Assembly: GCA_030590405.1 (NCBI GenBank)
Contig: JAUUYO010000049.1
Coordinates: forward strand, 1 to 15,582
DNA from: Kangiellaceae bacterium
GTDB taxonomy: Bacteria > Pseudomonadota > Gammaproteobacteria > Enterobacterales > Kangiellaceae
Length of the DNA: 15,582 bases
Reading direction: 5' to 3'
This document shows, in pieces, positions 13,335 to 15,582 of this stretch (position 1 is its first letter; each line of letters opens with the position of its first letter). The notes under the pieces are model-generated. The model was given only the letters and a program-made list of their open reading frames with translations, was not told the DNA's origin and ran no database searches. Position numbers and translations under genes: made by a program.

Positions 13335-13709
13335 TTGGATACAAAAATTTTGGTGGTTGAAGATGATTTTGCTAACCAGAAAGTAACTACTTTGTTCCTG
13401 AAGAAGTTCGGTTATCAAACGGAAGTGGCCGAAAATGGTGCTATTGCGGCGAGCTTATCTCAACAAAACCACTACTCGATGATCTTGATGGATTGCCAAA
13501 TGCCGATCATGGATGGATTTACCGCCACTAAAGCAATCCGCGCGACCGAGGGGCCTAATCAAGACACGCCGATCATTGCATTGACTGCCAATCTTGTCAG
13601 CGGCATCCGGGCAGAATGCAGTAAATGCGGCATGAACGATATTTTATACAAGCCTGTGACCATGGCGGCGATGAAAGCGATGGTCGAGAAATGGAGCGAA
13701 CAATCGTAA
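13335..13709 (+). CDS. Single-domain response regulator (CheY-like receiver)
   Basis: This is a stand-alone receiver domain of 124 residues with no output domain. The phosphorylation site is complete: acidic pair Asp10-Asp11 (LVVEDD), phospho-acceptor Asp53 in ILMDCQMP, Thr84 in ALTAN and Lys106 in YKPV. The MDCQMPxMDG wording is typical of receivers attached to hybrid histidine kinases, so it probably takes phosphate from a kinase encoded elsewhere. I chose a TTG start because an AAGGAG sits exactly six bases before it and the protein then opens MDTKILVVEDD; an ATG at 13320 would add five residues but lacks a ribosome binding site. It follows ubiA by 38 bases and may be co-transcribed. In Pseudomonas, phoB-phoR lie just after ubiA. 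Confidence 0.85.
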   Translation: MDTKILVVEDDFANQKVTTLFLKKFGYQTEVAENGAIAASLSQQNHYSMILMDCQMPIMDGFTATKAIRATEGPNQDTPIIALTANLVSGIRAECSKCGMNDILYKPVTMAAMKAMVEKWSEQS

Positions 13710-13753
13710 TTTTTTAGGTATTGACGTTCCGAGTCCAAGGTCCACATAAAACC

Positions 13754-14788
13754 CTAGCGACATCTCATCGGTAGGTAAGCATCTTTTAAATCACGGCTTG
13801 AACACTCCCATTCATATTCTCCGGAAGCAGCTAACTGCGGGATAAAATTTAACCGATTATCGGTAATACTCGCTGGCTGTTTAAATATAATCTGATAAGC
13901 ACCTTCTGCTGTAATTTGTAGCTGGTAATTGTCATTATTGATCAGTTCTTGCTCAATACCTGCTTGTTGTAGGTTATTTGGCCAATAGCCGGTCTCTATT
14001 GCGTGGGTGGTAATCGCTAGCTGGATTGGCGAGGTTTCTGCAATCGCCTGATTCACGTTCGCCCTGATGGTGTAATCTTGATAAGCTGGTATGGCAATCG
14101 CGGCTAATATGCCACCAACCGGGATTAGTAGCACCAGAAAAACAACGGCAATAATTCCGCCAACAGACATCCCTTTGCCAGGATTTTCACTGGCGATATT
14201 GATTTGTGAAGGGCCATATTGGCCATTGACTACCAAAGTGCTGGCAATCATATCGTGTAGTGCTTGTTTGCGAGCGGTAAAAGCGGCCATCAGATAGCCA
14301 ATATAAAAGGTCATATTGGTGATGATGCCTGCAAAATGACGTCCGCTCGCTTGTCCAAAACTGATCGGTTGACCATGCATATCGGTCACTTTGATCCCTA
14401 AAATCTTTTTGCCTAAAGTGGCCTGCGCGTTTGAGCTTTCCATCAAGGCAAAATATAACCACCAGGCAGGAATTGCCAAGGCATACAGACCAAAAAATGC
14501 CATCAGGTTTGCCGGGTTTTGTGGAGCTATACTAATAATCGAACCGCCGAGCAACATGGCTAACAAACCGAATAAAATGCCAAAAATGAAACCATCTAAA
14601 ATATAGGCAATCAATCGCTTCCAAAAACCAGCAAATGCGTAAGCGGAAACCAGCGCGGCTTCTGGTTGACTGGATGGTGTTTGATAAGGCGTTGCTTGCG
14701 CCTGGTTTAAGTTCGTGCCGCAGCTAGTGCAAAATTGAGCATTGGATGAATTGTGTGCATTACAAGTTGGACAGTTAAACGAATTCAT
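13754..14788 (-). CDS. Zinc-ribbon / RDD membrane domain / type IV pilin-like fusion protein
   Basis: This 344-residue protein joins three modules. Residues 1-25 are a zinc ribbon with Cys6, Cys9, Cys20 and Cys23. After a Gln/Pro/Ser linker, residues ~50-190 are an RDD-family membrane domain (FWKRLIAYILDGFIFG at 55-70, GKKILGIKV, ARKQALHDMIAST) with several hydrophobic helices. A further helix (~210-234) runs into GGILAAIAIPAYQDYTIRA, the hallmark of a type IV pilin N-terminal helix. It is followed by ~100 residues with pilin-like features and a closing Cys329...Cys343 pair (WECSS...YLPMRCR). The prepilin cleavage motif (G-F-T-L-I-E) is absent, so it is not a standard pilin. Function unknown; the architecture suggests a membrane protein presenting a pilin-like domain outside the cytoplasm. 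It precedes no obvious partner. Confidence 0.8.
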   Translation of the reverse strand: MNSFNCPTCNAHNSSNAQFCTSCGTNLNQAQATPYQTPSSQPEAALVSAYAFAGFWKRLIAYILDGFIFGILFGLLAMLLGGSIISIAPQNPANLMAFFGLYALAIPAWWLYFALMESSNAQATLGKKILGIKVTDMHGQPISFGQASGRHFAGIITNMTFYIGYLMAAFTARKQALHDMIASTLVVNGQYGPSQINIASENPGKGMSVGGIIAVVFLVLLIPVGGILAAIAIPAYQDYTIRANVNQAIAETSPIQLAITTHAIETGYWPNNLQQAGIEQELINNDNYQLQITAEGAYQIIFKQPASITDNRLNFIPQLAASGEYEWECSSRDLKDAYLPMRCR

Positions 14789-14851
14789 AAAGTGGCTACT
14801 CGGTTAATAAAATAGTTGCTTTGTTGATGATTAAAAATTTGGGCATAGAAA

Positions 14852-15582
14852 TTAAGGGTTAAGAACCACAATCGGTAACTTCTCCAATACCAATTCTTCA
14901 GCCAAACAAAAATCAACATTATTGATATCAGTAATATCATCAGTCAATTTATGCAAAATTTCTTCCTGAATAACGCCACGTTGTTTTGCTTCAGCATAAG
15001 GCAAACGATGAAACATCACCATAGAATATCTTGGACAAAAACGTGTCGGATAGCGGTTTTCCAATTCAAATGCCAAAGCGCTCCGCAATAGAAATTTCTC
15101 ATCCCGGACTGAATCACGCATGGTGATATAATTTTCAATGGCCATATCGGCAATCGCATCACCATTGATCTTACGGTTGTCGTCGGATTGAGAAAAAATG
15201 GCCTGCCAGTTTAAATCAGCATCTTTATCAGATAATTTATCGATGGTCTCGACCAGGTCTAATGCGTCTTCAAATCCGCAATTCATCCCCTGCCCATGAA
15301 AAGGCACCACCGCATGCGCCGCATCGCCCACCAATAATGCTTTATCCTGATAATGCCAGGGTGAGCATTTAACCGTCGCCAGATGCCCGGTGGGATTTTC
15401 AAAAAAGTCTTTTTCCAGATCGGGTAATAGGGTAAAGGTATCTTTAAAATAAGTTTCAAAGAAATGTTTAACTTTATTGCTAGAGTCGATTTTATAAAAA
15501 AAGATATAGCCATAATTGGGCATAAATAAGGTAACGGTAAAAGAACCAACATAATTGGGCAGTGCAAATAACATAAGTACGC
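14852..15582 (-). CDS. kmo: Kynurenine 3-monooxygenase, C-terminal part (runs off window)
   Basis: This is an FAD- and NADPH-dependent hydroxylase converting kynurenine to 3-hydroxykynurenine in oxidative tryptophan degradation and the kynurenine route to quinolinate/NAD. The frame stays open to the right edge, so the first ~200 residues, including the FAD-binding GxGxxG, lie outside. Visible are the substrate-site strand MLFALPNYVGSFTVTLFMP, FFENPTGHL, the second FAD motif GDAAHAVVPFHGQGMNCG followed by FED, and the KMO-typical ADMAIENYITMRD and PRYSMVMFHRLPYAEA. These distinguish it from generic flavin hydroxylases such as UbiH, fairly surely. The stop is 63 bases before the RDD gene on the same strand, with no evident terminator between. 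kynU or haaO, common partners, are not in view. Confidence 0.9.
   Translation of the reverse strand, partial: VLMLFALPNYVGSFTVTLFMPNYGYIFFYKIDSSNKVKHFFETYFKDTFTLLPDLEKDFFENPTGHLATVKCSPWHYQDKALLVGDAAHAVVPFHGQGMNCGFEDALDLVETIDKLSDKDADLNWQAIFSQSDDNRKINGDAIADMAIENYITMRDSVRDEKFLLRSALAFELENRYPTRFCPRYSMVMFHRLPYAEAKQRGVIQEEILHKLTDDITDINNVDFCLAEELVLEKLPIVVLNP

Noticed and set aside
14187..14462. 91-codon minus-strand frame inside the RDD-pilin gene
   Set aside because: Out-of-frame shadow; its Trp/Tyr/Gln-rich translation reflects the overlapping gene.
1..15582. CRISPR array, tRNA/rRNA genes, insertion sequence or prophage
   Set aside because: No spaced direct-repeat array, no tRNA-like cloverleaf, and no transposase, integrase or phage protein could be recognised.

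Overview
The window is a stretch of gammaproteobacterial chromosome. It is rather AT-rich, densely coded and built almost entirely of housekeeping and amino-acid-catabolism genes. The gene content (FtsY/FtsE/FtsX cluster, long-form PurC, SelD-SelU, UbiC-UbiA beside rubredoxin, a short-form homogentisate dioxygenase with HPPD, kynurenine 3-monooxygenase) points to a marine-type gammaproteobacterium. It could be a Kangiella/Aliikangiella-like or oceanospirillalean lineage, but the genus is a guess. There is no transposase, phage gene, CRISPR array, tRNA or rRNA.

Left part, minus strand: ftsY-ftsE-ftsX (1266 down from 3244) form the signal-recognition-receptor / cell-division ABC cluster. The next gene in this conserved cluster is normally rpoH, which would lie beyond position 1. 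The 291-base spacer before it holds a near-perfect CIRCE-like heat-shock operator. Divergent from ftsY, after a 337-base spacer with an unusual GC-rich foldable segment, hmgA and hppD form a tyrosine-degradation operon that ends at a strong terminator (5838-5865). It is followed by a small two-helix membrane protein, then overlapping selD-selU, which make selenophosphate and use it for tRNA 2-selenouridine. Next come a protein with two cyclic-nucleotide-binding domains and no DNA-binding domain, and a convergent gene for a methyltransferase that appears to be exported.

Right part: purC and a 54-residue rubredoxin on the minus strand are separated by a REP-like palindrome. Divergent from rubredoxin, ubiC-ubiA (ubiquinone head-group synthesis) run from an extended -10 promoter and are followed by a stand-alone response-regulator receiver domain. 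Converging on these are a gene for a composite zinc-ribbon / RDD / type IV pilin-like membrane protein and the 3' part of kmo, which runs off the right edge.

Most of the window is ordinary. The items most worth a second look are the RDD-pilin fusion (13754-14788), the CIRCE-like site before the presumed rpoH, the apparently exported methyltransferase, the HTH-less tandem cNMP-binding protein, and the structured segment with an embedded 25-codon frame between ftsY and hmgA.
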